Positions 9,351-17,181 of a stretch of DNA of 64,000 nt are shown here, piece by piece. The notes beneath the pieces were generated by a model. That model searched no databases, had not been told where the DNA came from, and saw only the letters and a list, made by a program, of their open reading frames with translations. The stretch is from Bifidobacterium sp. (GTDB taxonomy: Bacteria; Actinomycetota; Actinomycetes; Actinomycetales; Bifidobacteriaceae), in assembly GCF_022647885.1 (NCBI RefSeq), contig NZ_JALCLM010000001.1, positions 2,030,610 to 2,094,609 of the forward strand, given 5' to 3'. Both the position numbers and the translations under genes were made by a program. The number at the start of each line of letters is the position of its first letter. The first letter of the stretch is position 1.

Positions 9351-9766
9351 CCGACCCGCCCCTTCTCGACACCTGTCACCTTGGAAGTTTGGACTATGCA
9401 CGTTTTTGCATCCAACGAGCTGTTCCATACAGTGGTGACTGTGGCAAACACTGTTGCGCAAAGTGAATCAAGCATCGAAGCATGCCGAGCGCTCACATAG
9501 TCCAAACGTCGAAACGTCCAAAGTGTCGGAGTACTTCACCGCCTTCTGCGAAAGTGGTATTCCGCCGTATCTCCTATGCACAGTATTTGTGTACTTCTAC
9601 CGTAGTGAATGCTAACCCCAAATTGATGATTTCGCATATGGATTTTTGGGCTTGTTGCAGATACCCGCATAAGAAAACCTTGTAGGAGTAAGTTCAATCC
9701 CGATAAACATCTGTAAATATTTCTTTACAAATGATTATGTCCCCGTGGTGTCGGAAAGTGGAGCTT
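9351..9766. other. Divergent intergenic region with a perfect 12-bp inverted repeat
   Basis: About 416 bases between the activase gene (minus) and xseA (plus), with no convincing gene. It holds GTTTGGACTATG at 9387-9398 and its exact complement CATAGTCCAAAC at 9496-9507, 97 bases apart. A second partial copy (CGTCCAAAG) lies at about 9515-9523. A small dyad, TGTAAA-TATTTC-TTTACA, lies at 9712-9729 just before xseA. These could be operator sites, or the arms of a long leader hairpin for the activase mRNA. Confidence 0.5.
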
Positions 9767-11104
9767 ATGAGCGAAACGCTTTTCTCTTCATCCTCGCAAC
9801 GTGGATTTACCAGCACACCCCACGCGAACGAGCAATACAACGACCAAGCTCCATCAGCACCTACAGAGATACCAAGGCTGGCACGCGATACCACGGCAGA
9901 ACAACCTTGGCCTGTGAGCGTACTCAGCCAGAAGTTCCACGATGCCGTCTCAAAATGGCCAGGAGCATGGATTGAGGGGCAAATCGTCGAGATTAATACC
10001 AGACGCAGCGGCTCGGCTTACCTCACCGTTAGGGACAACTTCGAAGACATCTCTATCTCAGTGATGGGCTTCCGTCAATTTGCCGTTATGGCTCGCGAAT
10101 TTCACCAAGGAGACCGCGTAGTTATTCACGGACATCCGGATCTGTGGGTAAAGCAGACACGACTGAGTTTCATGGCTGACGATATTCGTCGCGTTGGTAC
10201 AGGTGATCTTAAACAACAAATTGAGGAGCTCCGCAAAAAGCTCAAAGGCGAAGGACTATTCGACATTGAGCGTAAATTAGCGTTGCCAGAATTCCCAGCA
10301 CGTATCGGTTTAGTATGCGCACCCCAAGCACGTGCTGAGGGAGATGTCATCACTAACGCACGTTTACGATGGCCAACCATTGAATTCACTGTGGTACATG
10401 CCCATGTTCAAGGCCCCCAGTGCCCGCCTGATGTTATTGCAGCAATTCAACGTCTCGACGCAGACTCTTCAGTCGATGTCATCATTGTTGCCCGCGGCGG
10501 AGGAAGTTTTGAAGATTTACTCGGTTTCTCAGATGAGGGTGTGGTTAGGGCAGCGGCATCCTGCCAAACTCCTCTGATTTCTGCAGTCGGCCATGAAGAC
10601 GATTGGACGCTCATTGATTTAGCAGCCGATCTCAGGGCATCAACTCCAACCGATGCAGCAAAACGAGCAGTGCCAGATGTAAATGAGCAGCTGCAGATAG
10701 TTGCTGAGGGACGTCGCCGAATCCGAGACCGCGTTACTTACATAGTCAGTAACGAATCGAGATTAATCGAAGGATATGCCAATCGACCAAGCTTGACCCA
10801 GCCGCTTCTCATGCTTGAGCGCCCACAGCGCTTCGTAGATGAATCTGGTCAACGACTAGACATAGCGCTTAGAAGAATAGTCGACGATGCAGGGTTGACT
10901 ATCGAAAAGTTGCATGCATCACTGACAGCACTGAGCCCACAGTCCACCTTGAACAGAGGATATGCTGTTGTTCAATCTGTGACCGGACACGTTGTAGATA
11001 ATGCGCAGACCGTTCATAGCGGTGATGAACTGACGATCACACTCAGACACGGGACAGTCCTCGCAACTGCTTCGACAACTGCACCTTCAACACCAAACAC
11101 CTGA
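9767..11104 (+). CDS. xseA: Exodeoxyribonuclease VII large subunit
   Basis: Catalytic and DNA-binding subunit of exonuclease VII, which degrades single-stranded DNA to oligonucleotides in repair. An OB-fold N-terminus is visible (VSVLSQKFHDAVSKWPGAW, then IEGQIVEI and YLTVRDN). The catalytic core has PARIGLVCAPQARAEGDVI, VARGGGSFEDLLGFSDE and VGHEDDWTLIDLAADLRAST, and a coiled-coil-rich C-terminus ends with SPQSTLNRGYAVV. The ATG at 9767 has GTGGAG just upstream with short spacing; an in-frame ATG at 9731 has no ribosome binding site. About 445 residues, a usual length. xseB follows 79 bases later, so the two are likely co-transcribed. Confidence 0.95.
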   Translation: MSETLFSSSSQRGFTSTPHANEQYNDQAPSAPTEIPRLARDTTAEQPWPVSVLSQKFHDAVSKWPGAWIEGQIVEINTRRSGSAYLTVRDNFEDISISVMGFRQFAVMAREFHQGDRVVIHGHPDLWVKQTRLSFMADDIRRVGTGDLKQQIEELRKKLKGEGLFDIERKLALPEFPARIGLVCAPQARAEGDVITNARLRWPTIEFTVVHAHVQGPQCPPDVIAAIQRLDADSSVDVIIVARGGGSFEDLLGFSDEGVVRAAASCQTPLISAVGHEDDWTLIDLAADLRASTPTDAAKRAVPDVNEQLQIVAEGRRRIRDRVTYIVSNESRLIEGYANRPSLTQPLLMLERPQRFVDESGQRLDIALRRIVDDAGLTIEKLHASLTALSPQSTLNRGYAVVQSVTGHVVDNAQTVHSGDELTITLRHGTVLATASTTAPSTPNT

Positions 11105-11183
11105 GTACCCATACGCAGGTGAAAGCTTAAACCCCACACAACACGCAATACCTATTCCAGAGGAATACACGAAGGAGCGCAAC

Positions 11184-11516
11184 ATGGCCAATACATCAGA
11201 GAATAAGCAAGTCAGCAACGGTGAGACCACCACAACAACGCAACCCACAGTCGCCAGCAGTCTGAGCGACAAAGAACGCGAAGCTATCTCAAAAATGCCA
11301 TATGAGCAGGCACGCGACCAACTCATCCAAGCAGTCCAATCACTAGAAGCTGGTGGTCTTGATCTCGACGCGTCAATGAGGCAATGGGAAATAGGCGAAG
11401 CTCTCGCCAAACGCGCTCAGGAACTACTCGATCAAGTTCGGGCCAAACTCGACGATGCACAGGCCGCACAATCTAGCGCTGGAGAAAATGCGGGTACTCA
11501 GTCCAATTTAGAATAA
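11184..11516 (+). CDS. xseB: Exodeoxyribonuclease VII small subunit
   Basis: Small subunit of exonuclease VII; several copies bind the coiled-coil arm of XseA. The conserved part is residues 37-90: MPYEQARDQLIQAVQSLE, then GGLDLDASMRQWEIGEALAK, giving one helical hairpin. The first 30 residues are Thr/Ser-rich and the last 20 are low-complexity. Total 110 residues, longer than the 80 or so of E. coli because of these tails. GAAGGAG lies seven bases before the ATG. The stop codon TAA is in the loop and 3' arm of a strong perfect hairpin, so the mRNA end overlaps the coding end. Confidence 0.92.
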   Translation: MANTSENKQVSNGETTTTTQPTVASSLSDKEREAISKMPYEQARDQLIQAVQSLEAGGLDLDASMRQWEIGEALAKRAQELLDQVRAKLDDAQAAQSSAGENAGTQSNLE

Positions 11517-11532
11517 ATTGGACTGAGTACCC
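11492..11532 (+). terminator. Perfect 18-bp hairpin overlapping the xseB stop codon
   Basis: GGGTACTCAGTCCAATTT at 11492-11509 pairs fully with 11515-11532 around the loop AGAAT. It contains the xseB TAA (11514-11516). There is no long T-run after it, so termination may be partly Rho-dependent or the hairpin may protect the 3' end. Confidence 0.7.
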
Positions 11533-11637
11533 TTCGCGCCCCTAGTGGGCGCTCACCTCACCTTTGTACAGCGCACCGCGCTGTACAACCTCACGGCTCA
11601 GCCCAGCCAAATTTAGAATAAATTGGACTGAGTACCC
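11505..11637. repeat. Direct repeat of the xseB hairpin 3' half, with two further hairpins between
   Basis: A 29-base sequence starting AATTTAGAATAAATTGG occurs at 11505-11533 and again unchanged at 11609-11637. The left arm of the second copy (CTCAGCCCAGCCAAATTT) is a degenerate version of the first. Between them lie GCGCCC/GGGCGC (11536-11552) and TTGTACAGCGC/GCGCTGTACAA (11564-11588). The 146-base block is therefore four hairpins in a row. Confidence 0.75.
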
Positions 11638-11813
11638 TCCGCAGCCGCAAGAGCTTTCGTTTCACTGGCTGACAATATTGTCATCATGTCTAATTATGTT
11701 AATGTTCATTAATGTTGACACCATTTGACAAACAGCACTCCTCAATTCATCCTGCTGACATCCATCAACAGTAAAAGATGAAGACCTTTCACCGTCAAGA
11801 ACAGGATTTCGCT

Positions 11814-12491
11814 ATGCCGATGTCTATGCCTTGGAAACACCTACTGTCTGCAACATCGTGCTGTCTCGGTATAGTCATGACACTCGCTGCCTGCAGCGTC
11901 GCTTCGGGAACATATGACAATCCGCTGTCCTCGACTTCGCGGACGTACTCCCCATATCTCGAACGCAACGTGGCGCCGATACCGCAGGCGACCTTCGGCA
12001 CCTACTACCAGGTGTTCACCAACCCGGTGCTCGCACAATGCGTAGCGGAGATCCTTGACGCCAAGCCCACCGACCAGCTCTGGCTTTCGACAGCTTACGA
12101 AACATTGTCACTAACCGAGATCGGCGCCTCAAATGGGTATGATCGCACCAACGAAGAGCACCCACACTGCGCAGGCGCCCTACGCGACAGCATCAGCCCC
12201 GAAGGCCTCGACATTACTGGTCTGGAAGTGTTCGCCAACCTGGAGGTCATCGACTTCACCGGCATGCACCACATACCCGATCTCACACCGCTAGGCGGAC
12301 TGTCCAACCTCATGCATGTTTATCTCTTCGGCACACAAATCACCAGCCTGGAGCCCCTCAAACGCACGCAATGGGAACAAAAGCTCGTCGTGAGTGTCGA
12401 AGACGAACGCGTCAGCCGACTCTCCATTCCCGAACTCGCACAATGGGGCATCTTAGTCGAAGGAAACATCTCTGACCAGCCAAAGTTCTGA
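11814..12491 (+). CDS. Lipoprotein with leucine-rich-repeat (internalin-like) region
   Basis: A secreted, lipid-anchored protein of unknown function. A type II signal peptide is clear from ATG 11814: MPMSMPWKH, a hydrophobic stretch, then the lipobox TLAAC with the modified Cys near residue 27. The C-terminal half has LRR-like units (LDITGLEVFANLEVIDFTG, then PDLTPLGGLSNLMHVYLFG and TQITSLEPLK) of the kind found in internalins and bifidobacterial surface proteins. Two Cys near residues 70 and 130 could form a disulfide. An in-frame ATG at 11778 is possible, but 11814 has AGGA seven bases upstream and gives a normal signal sequence. It is GC-richer than neighbouring genes. It stands alone between the xseB hairpin array and a terminator at 12519. 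Confidence 0.8.
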   Translation: MPMSMPWKHLLSATSCCLGIVMTLAACSVASGTYDNPLSSTSRTYSPYLERNVAPIPQATFGTYYQVFTNPVLAQCVAEILDAKPTDQLWLSTAYETLSLTEIGASNGYDRTNEEHPHCAGALRDSISPEGLDITGLEVFANLEVIDFTGMHHIPDLTPLGGLSNLMHVYLFGTQITSLEPLKRTQWEQKLVVSVEDERVSRLSIPELAQWGILVEGNISDQPKF

Positions 12492-12518
12492 ACGCATGGT
12501 TACCATTATCCCCTTATT

Positions 12519-12537
12519 GGCTTGATATAAGCCTTTT
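12519..12537 (+). terminator. Intrinsic terminator after the LRR lipoprotein gene
   Basis: GGCTT-GATAT-AAGCC followed by TTTT, 27 bases after the stop codon at 12491. The stem is short but the form is right. Confidence 0.6.
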
Positions 12538-12560
12538 GAGGTAATGAAGCCCCGTGATTG

Positions 12561-12633
12561 TGCCCCGGATGCGATTCGAACGCACGACACCTTCTTTAGG
12601 AGAGAAGTGCTCTATCCCCTGAGCTACCGGGGC
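12561..12633 (-). tRNA. tRNA-Arg (anticodon CCU)
   Basis: The minus strand folds into a full cloverleaf of 73 bases: acceptor GCCCCGG/CCGGGGC plus discriminator A, D arm GCTC...GAGC, anticodon stem CTTCT/AGAAG with loop CTCCTAA, and T loop TTCGAAT. The anticodon CCT reads AGG codons. CCA is not encoded. Confidence 0.96.
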
Positions 12634-12685
12634 AACGATGTTCTATCGTACACGTACTCAGAGAAAATCTTTCGTGCAACTGTAA

Positions 12686-12714
12686 AAAACCCACATCCCT
12701 CTGAATATGGGTCT
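12686..12714 (-). terminator. Intrinsic terminator on the minus strand with no gene in front of it
   Basis: Read on the minus strand: ACCCATAT, an eight-base loop, ATGTGGGT, then TTTTTT. It would stop transcription running leftward toward tRNA-Arg. Upstream on that strand (12713-12906) there is no protein gene, only a second stem (CCGC...GCGG with inner GGAG/CTCC at 12761-12785). A small RNA is possible. Confidence 0.55.
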
Positions 12715-12906
12715 TATGCACAGATAAAACTCCACATTGTTGCTGCGACAGTAATAAATCCGCTTATCGGAGAACTCCCCTGCGGCATTGAAAGCTTAAG
12801 AATCCATAAGGTATAACGCTAATAAACCAAGTAGCACGGTCTTTGAAAACGATAGGTGATAAATGTCAACCATTATCCTTGAGATTGCGTCGAAAGGAAA
12901 GCAGCT

Positions 12907-13941
12907 ATGAATACTCAACGAGGATCCCACTCGTCGTTGCTAAGAATGATTGTCAGCATCATCGCAAGGATTATCATGTTGCTGGCGGTATTAGGCACGC
13001 TCACACGGCTCGTTCCTTCGCAATTCTCCGATATCCCCTACCTTCCAGCGATAATCTCCCTAATGCCTTGGTTTGCACTTGCATCTGCCATCGCACTGGC
13101 GCTAGGGCTACTCTCACGACGTTGGACAACTGCTTTGATAGCTCTAGTGTGCTTATGCGCACAGGTATGGTGGCAGTATCCATTTTTCACTTCTCACCAA
13201 AGCTTACCGTCGAGTGCCAGTGCTGTAACTTCCACAGCGCCAAACACCGCTGATGCGTATGCCCGCGTGATGACATTCAACGTCTACAAAGGACGAGCCG
13301 ATGCACAAAGCATTGTGAATACGGTAAAAAACGAACGCGTCGAAGTTCTCGCTTTACAAGAAACCACTGATGACTTCATTACTAAACTGGACCAGGCCGG
13401 TCTCAGTGATTATCTTCCTTATTCAAAGGTCTCATCATCTGATAATCACTTTGGCAACGGCATTTGGTCAGCAACACAACTCACCAGCGCAGTGAAAGAC
13501 CAAGTTAATTCCAGCGCATCATATATGCCAGCTGGAACAGTGATGCTTTCTGGAGGGAAGGCATCAATTCGTTTTATTTCCGTTCATACCACATCCCCCA
13601 CATCTGGCAACTGGAAACAGTGGAAGCGCAGTTTGTCCGAGTTGCAGCAATTCACTGAGCACGCAGATGTGAATACTAAATTTGTGTTAATGGGAGACTT
13701 CAACGCCACCTATGATCATGCACCTTTCCGAGATTTTCTTGGCAGCAGATTTAGTGATGCAGCTCGTACATCCGGTGCTGGATTTACCCTCACGTGGCCT
13801 TCCAATCGAGAATATATCCCACGCTTAGTAGCCATTGATCACATCGTAACCGACCAAGGCGTGTCTGTAGGAAACGTGAAGGTGCTGCCTATAACCGGAT
13901 CTGATCACGCTGCTTTACTCTCAACGCTCTACGTTCAATAG
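12907..13941 (+). CDS. Membrane-anchored endonuclease/exonuclease/phosphatase family protein
   Basis: 344 residues. Three N-terminal hydrophobic segments (about residues 12-32, 45-67 and 73-92) are followed by an EEP catalytic domain presumably facing outside. Catalytic landmarks are MTFNVYKGRAD near 119, LALQETTDD, ISVHTTSP, VLMGDFNATYDHAPFR near 263, and AIDHIV...GSDHAAL at the end. These are the Asn, Glu, Asp/Asn and paired His expected for metal-dependent phosphodiesterases. Substrates in this family range from nucleic acids to phospholipids and cannot be told from sequence. AAAGGA lies before ATG 12907. It has no operon partner; a Fur-family gene follows after 150 bases. Confidence 0.88.
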   Translation: MNTQRGSHSSLLRMIVSIIARIIMLLAVLGTLTRLVPSQFSDIPYLPAIISLMPWFALASAIALALGLLSRRWTTALIALVCLCAQVWWQYPFFTSHQSLPSSASAVTSTAPNTADAYARVMTFNVYKGRADAQSIVNTVKNERVEVLALQETTDDFITKLDQAGLSDYLPYSKVSSSDNHFGNGIWSATQLTSAVKDQVNSSASYMPAGTVMLSGGKASIRFISVHTTSPTSGNWKQWKRSLSELQQFTEHADVNTKFVLMGDFNATYDHAPFRDFLGSRFSDAARTSGAGFTLTWPSNREYIPRLVAIDHIVTDQGVSVGNVKVLPITGSDHAALLSTLYVQ

Positions 13942-14003
13942 TTACAACAGAGGTTAGCTCAGTAATTCGCAACAAACACGACAACGCTAAGACTTGATAT
14001 ACT

Positions 14004-14023
14004 ATAATGATAATTGTTATTAA
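14004..14023. promoter_or_regulatory. Candidate Fur/Zur operator upstream of the Fur-family gene
   Basis: TAATGATAATTGTTATTAAT is an A/T-rich imperfect palindrome of the GATAAT-type seen at Fur and Zur sites. It lies about 70 bases before the start of the regulator, suggesting autoregulation. A TTGATA at 13995 and TATAAT-like bases overlap it. Confidence 0.5.
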
Positions 14024-14091
14024 TATCTGTCTTGTAGTGCTCTTGTTCGCAAACAAGTTCACTGCGTTAAATGTGCGTCGAGAGGTTGGCA

Positions 14092-14514
14092 ATGTCTGCG
14101 TCAAGAAGAGTGACACGGCCAAGGACACTTATCAGTGAGCAACTCAATCATTCAGGTGTCTTTTCAACTGCTCAAATGATTTATAACAGATTGCTCCAAA
14201 AGGGCAAGAAAGTTGGCATAGCAACCGTATATCGCAATTTGCAAAGCATGGCAGACCATCAAGAAGTTGATACCTTGCATGTTCAGGGAGAAACTTTTTA
14301 TCGACTTTGTAAGGATCAACATCATCATCACCATCTTGTCTGCCGTAAGTGTGGCAGAGCGGTAGAACTGGAAATCCCGGGTTTCGAGGAATGGACTGAA
14401 CAACGAGGGAGAACTCTTGGATTCAGCGACATCAGCCATTCACTCGAAATATTTGGGATTTGCGCCCAGTGTCGGCACCACCCTTCTTCTCACACCTCTG
14501 TGATAGCGGATTGA
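14092..14514 (+). CDS. Fur-family metalloregulator, Zur-like
   Basis: 140 residues from ATG 14092, which has GAGAGG upstream; an in-frame ATG at 14071 lacks a ribosome binding site. The N-terminal winged helix includes HSGVFSTAQMIYNRLLQKG and GIATVYRNLQSMA, the recognition-helix motif of the family. The C-terminal dimer and metal domain has CKDQHHHHHLVCRKCG and CAQC, giving the two CxxC pairs of the structural zinc site, and a run of histidines for the sensing site. FYRLC before the His run is common in Zur (FurB). Whether it senses Zn or Fe cannot be proven. The next gene encodes a Cys/His-rich protein, which favours zinc. Confidence 0.85.
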   Translation: MSASRRVTRPRTLISEQLNHSGVFSTAQMIYNRLLQKGKKVGIATVYRNLQSMADHQEVDTLHVQGETFYRLCKDQHHHHHLVCRKCGRAVELEIPGFEEWTEQRGRTLGFSDISHSLEIFGICAQCRHHPSSHTSVIAD

Positions 14515-14619
14515 TACTCACTCTCAGCAGCTTTTATCTACGAAAGGTCTGCTTTATTGTTTGAGCCATGTATGACAGCCCAAAGCTGTCCAATCCACCG
14601 CACAAGGAGATTACTAATC

Positions 14620-14967
14620 ATGGCTGATATCAAAAAGTACGACGAGCATGCATTTGAAATTGATACAGTTTCTGCGGGAAAACTTGCCGTAGATATCGAG
14701 ACCCTGAAGCACTTTGATGTTTCCAAGCACGAGCACGGCGTTGCCGCATGTGGGTGCTGCGGATGTTGTTTCACTGGCGACTGCTGCGGTGACTCAGATT
14801 GTGTCAACGGCAAGGAGTGTGGAGCAAAAGATTGCCATGAAGCATGCCGAGAAAACAACGAGCATCACGATTGCGCTTTCTGCCATCTGGCATTTGATAC
14901 AGACGAAGAGTCTCATGAAGAAATCCTCAACGATCTGAAGGATTTGTCGCAAGCCCTTGCCGCCTAA
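14620..14967 (+). CDS. Small cysteine/histidine-rich putative metal-binding protein
   Basis: 115 residues starting at ATG 14620, which follows AAGGAG by ten bases. The N-terminal 40 residues form a compact acidic/basic segment (DIKKYDEHAFEIDTVSAG). The middle has 13 cysteines in about 45 residues (CGCCGCCFTGDCC, CVNGKECGAKDCHEAC, CAFC) with several His. The tail is an acidic helix (EESHEEILNDLKDLSQAL). I do not recognise a named family. The cysteine density is like metallothioneins or zinc-storage proteins. It lies 105 bases downstream of the Zur-like gene on the same strand, so metal storage or delivery under Zur control is a reasonable inference. There is no signal peptide, so it is cytoplasmic. 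Confidence 0.7.
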   Translation: MADIKKYDEHAFEIDTVSAGKLAVDIETLKHFDVSKHEHGVAACGCCGCCFTGDCCGDSDCVNGKECGAKDCHEACRENNEHHDCAFCHLAFDTDEESHEEILNDLKDLSQALAA

Positions 14968-15308
14968 GAAGGAAAACGATTATCTCAGTTAATAGCTGCG
15001 CTCACAACGCAAGATGGTTGAGGATTAGTAGCGACCACCGACTACGTTGCCAGTGCAGCTATTGCTATCACACAGCATTATTGACTCAATATTGCTGACA
15101 CAGCAATATTATTAGCAACATAGCAAATTGAGAAACTTCTCCCAGTAGCACCCTCGCATAACGGCACACATCCCAGATCTCAGCATGAACAACTTGAGAA
15201 TTGAGTTCTCAGCCTCCAAACAGCAATGCTGAAAAGTTGTATTGTGCCTGCATTACCTCTAATCAGCCGATGCACTCAGTAGAGCAATTGCAGATGTCGA
15301 CCTGCTTT
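14968..15308. other. Intergenic region with a small perfect dyad
   Basis: 341 bases between convergent genes, with no credible reading frame. It contains AATATTGCT-GACAC-AGCAATATT (15088-15110) and a degenerate relative, ATTGCTATCACACAGCATTATT, at 15061-15082. Several CAGCAAT/ATTGCT units recur to about 15230. A bidirectional terminator or remnant is possible; nothing else is seen. Confidence 0.4.
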
Positions 15309-15668
15309 CTATGACTCCGGAGCCTGAATAATCGGCGCATTCCGCAGCACTTCTTCAATTATCGATTTTGTAACCGTAAGTTGTTGTATCTGTTGTTCAA
15401 TATCTTCAGCTTTGGCTTTGAGCTCTGCCCGTTCTCTCAAACACACACCGCGCTCATAATTCAGACATGACGACAAGCGCTGAACTTGTTCAATGCTCAG
15501 TCCAGCGGACAACATATCACGCACGCGTAGAGCAATCTTCGAATCTTCCTTGCAATATTCGCGATAACCGGATTGATCTCGATTGTCAGGCAGCACATGA
15601 TGGATACTCCAATACCTCACCTGCCTTGGACTCACACCGATTGACTGTGCAAATTCACCTATATGCAT
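15309..15668 (-). CDS. MerR-family transcriptional regulator
   Basis: 119 residues. The MerR winged helix opens the protein: MHIGEFAQSIGVSPRQVRYW, then SGYREYCKED (the RxY wing). A dimerising coiled coil covers residues 70-105 (RERAELKAKAEDIEQQIQQL). There is no large C-terminal effector domain, so it is a short MerR like those controlling efflux or stress genes. Two Cys lie near residues 68-76 (SSCLNYERGVC) but do not match the CueR or MerR metal sites. It is divergent from the MFS transporter at 15805 with 136 bases between, and that gap contains a MerR-type operator. Confidence 0.88.
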   Translation of the reverse strand: MHIGEFAQSIGVSPRQVRYWSIHHVLPDNRDQSGYREYCKEDSKIALRVRDMLSAGLSIEQVQRLSSCLNYERGVCLRERAELKAKAEDIEQQIQQLTVTKSIIEEVLRNAPIIQAPES

Positions 15669-15696
15669 GACCCATCCCTTTCAAATCACCGTCGAT

Positions 15697-15728
15697 TTGA
15701 CCTTAACACTAATGTCAAGGTTTAGGGT
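15697..15728 (+). promoter_or_regulatory. MerR-type promoter/operator for the MFS gene
   Basis: TTGACC at 15697-15702 serves as -35 and TTTAGG/TTAGGG at 15721-15727 as a weak -10, with a spacer of about 19 bases. The spacer is filled by the dyad CCTTAACA-CTAA-TGTCAAGG (15701-15720, one mismatch). An over-long spacer carrying the dyad is the hallmark of MerR-activated promoters. A second dyad, CAAATC/GATTTG, lies at 15682-15699. Confidence 0.6.
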
Positions 15729-15804
15729 GAGTCACGTCCAAACGCAAAAGCGCTGAAACCACAGACTGCCTATATTCATTTCAACTTATTACCAAGGACT
15801 CAGT

Positions 15805-17055
15805 ATGAAGAAACTGCTTACGCTTTCTTTCCTGGTCATGTTCCTCATCGGAACTGACACATTTCTGGTCTCACCGTTATTACCCGCTCTATCCGCGCAG
15901 ATGTCATTTCCCATCGCCCAAGGAGGATGGCTTGTTTCAGCTTATGCGATAGGGTACTGCGTCGCAGCAATTATCATTGGGCCACTTTCAGATGAGTTGA
16001 ACCGCCGAAATGTATTGATAACAGGGGTCTTCCTCTTCTCGATTGCCACAATGGCTTGTGCTGCAGCCACGAGTTTTTCGATGCTACTGATATTACGATT
16101 CATTACTGGTATATGTGCAGCCATAGGCTCTCCACAAATATGGGCAATCATCCCCCAATTAGTACACAAAGACAAGATTGCTGCAGTCATGTCAGCTCCG
16201 ACGGCGGGACTCACCATAGCCACAATGCTCGGAGTACCCATTGGTAGCTTTCTTTCAGCCAGAGATATTCACAGCCCGTTCCTCGCCGTAGGAGGCGCGT
16301 CATTCATAGTAACGTTGGCGCTGGCATTGTTATTTCCCCATCTGCCCAACACCCGTTCAATCGCAGGCCACGGCACAACAACACTTCAGCGAAGCTATCC
16401 AGAAAATAACCATCTGGGAATGAGACATTTCAACGTGAGTCATCTGCGCAAGCACTCATTGCCAAGCATTATCTCGTCACTAGTCGGCTCATATCACAGA
16501 CTCTTCATGAATCCGCAGGCTCGACCCTATTTTTTGGCCTATTTCATCTTCCAAATTGGCAACTTTGCAGTGATGACTTTCATCGCTACATGGTTTGCAC
16601 AAGCTTTCGATCTCAACCAGACACAAATCGGTCTAGCAGTACTGATTATCGGCGTAGGAAACTGCATAGGGGCCTTCGCTGGTCCTCTGCTGACCTCACG
16701 CTTAGCTCACGGTAAATTGCTACTGTCTGGATTCTGCATATATCTCGCGGTGTACGCCTGCCTAGCTAGCGCTCCTAGTATCGTCGTCGCCTGCATATTG
16801 CTCAGCATCAGCTACATGGTTAGTGGAGCAATTTTTCCGCTATTTATCGAACGCTTACAATCCCTAACTACCAATCAACGTGGCACTGTATCGACTCTCA
16901 GCAATATCACCATGTACGCAGGAAGTACTGTTGCAGGCTTCGTGGGCGGGCCTGCAATGGCTCATCTCCCTGGATTCTGGGGCATATCGATTCTTGCGTT
17001 TCTGTGCATGCTGATGTCACTGCTGTTGTGGTATCGATCCAAAGCCCTGACATGA
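15805..17055 (+). CDS. MFS transporter (drug/metabolite:H+ antiporter type)
   Basis: 416 residues with about twelve hydrophobic segments. Motif A appears between segments 2 and 3 as GPLSDELNRRNVLITG. A long polar loop (about residues 185-230) separates the halves. This is the arrangement of 12-TM DHA1-type exporters. ATG 15805 follows AAGGAC at about seven bases. It is divergent from a MerR regulator whose operator fits its promoter, so inducible efflux of a small toxic compound is the likely role; the substrate is unknown. Ends 127 bases before the convergent P-type ATPase gene. Confidence 0.85.
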   Translation: MKKLLTLSFLVMFLIGTDTFLVSPLLPALSAQMSFPIAQGGWLVSAYAIGYCVAAIIIGPLSDELNRRNVLITGVFLFSIATMACAAATSFSMLLILRFITGICAAIGSPQIWAIIPQLVHKDKIAAVMSAPTAGLTIATMLGVPIGSFLSARDIHSPFLAVGGASFIVTLALALLFPHLPNTRSIAGHGTTTLQRSYPENNHLGMRHFNVSHLRKHSLPSIISSLVGSYHRLFMNPQARPYFLAYFIFQIGNFAVMTFIATWFAQAFDLNQTQIGLAVLIIGVGNCIGAFAGPLLTSRLAHGKLLLSGFCIYLAVYACLASAPSIVVACILLSISYMVSGAIFPLFIERLQSLTTNQRGTVSTLSNITMYAGSTVAGFVGGPAMAHLPGFWGISILAFLCMLMSLLLWYRSKALT

Positions 17056-17181
17056 TAGCAATAATGATCCAATACAGGCCTGTGTTGCATGACTATTCGC
17101 AAGCTTCAACGATTGTCATTACAGAAGCTTGTCTCAGGCAGTGTTGCTCAAGCCCAGTAATTTCGAGAACAAAGTATGACC

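Noticed and set aside
9351-9461. N-terminal extension of the activase gene to 9461
   Set aside because: It covers an arm of the inverted repeat, has no homology and no SD; ATG 9350 has a good SD.
12544-12816. Plus-strand 90-codon frame over the tRNA
   Set aside because: It reads through the complement of tRNA-Arg and has no ribosome binding site.
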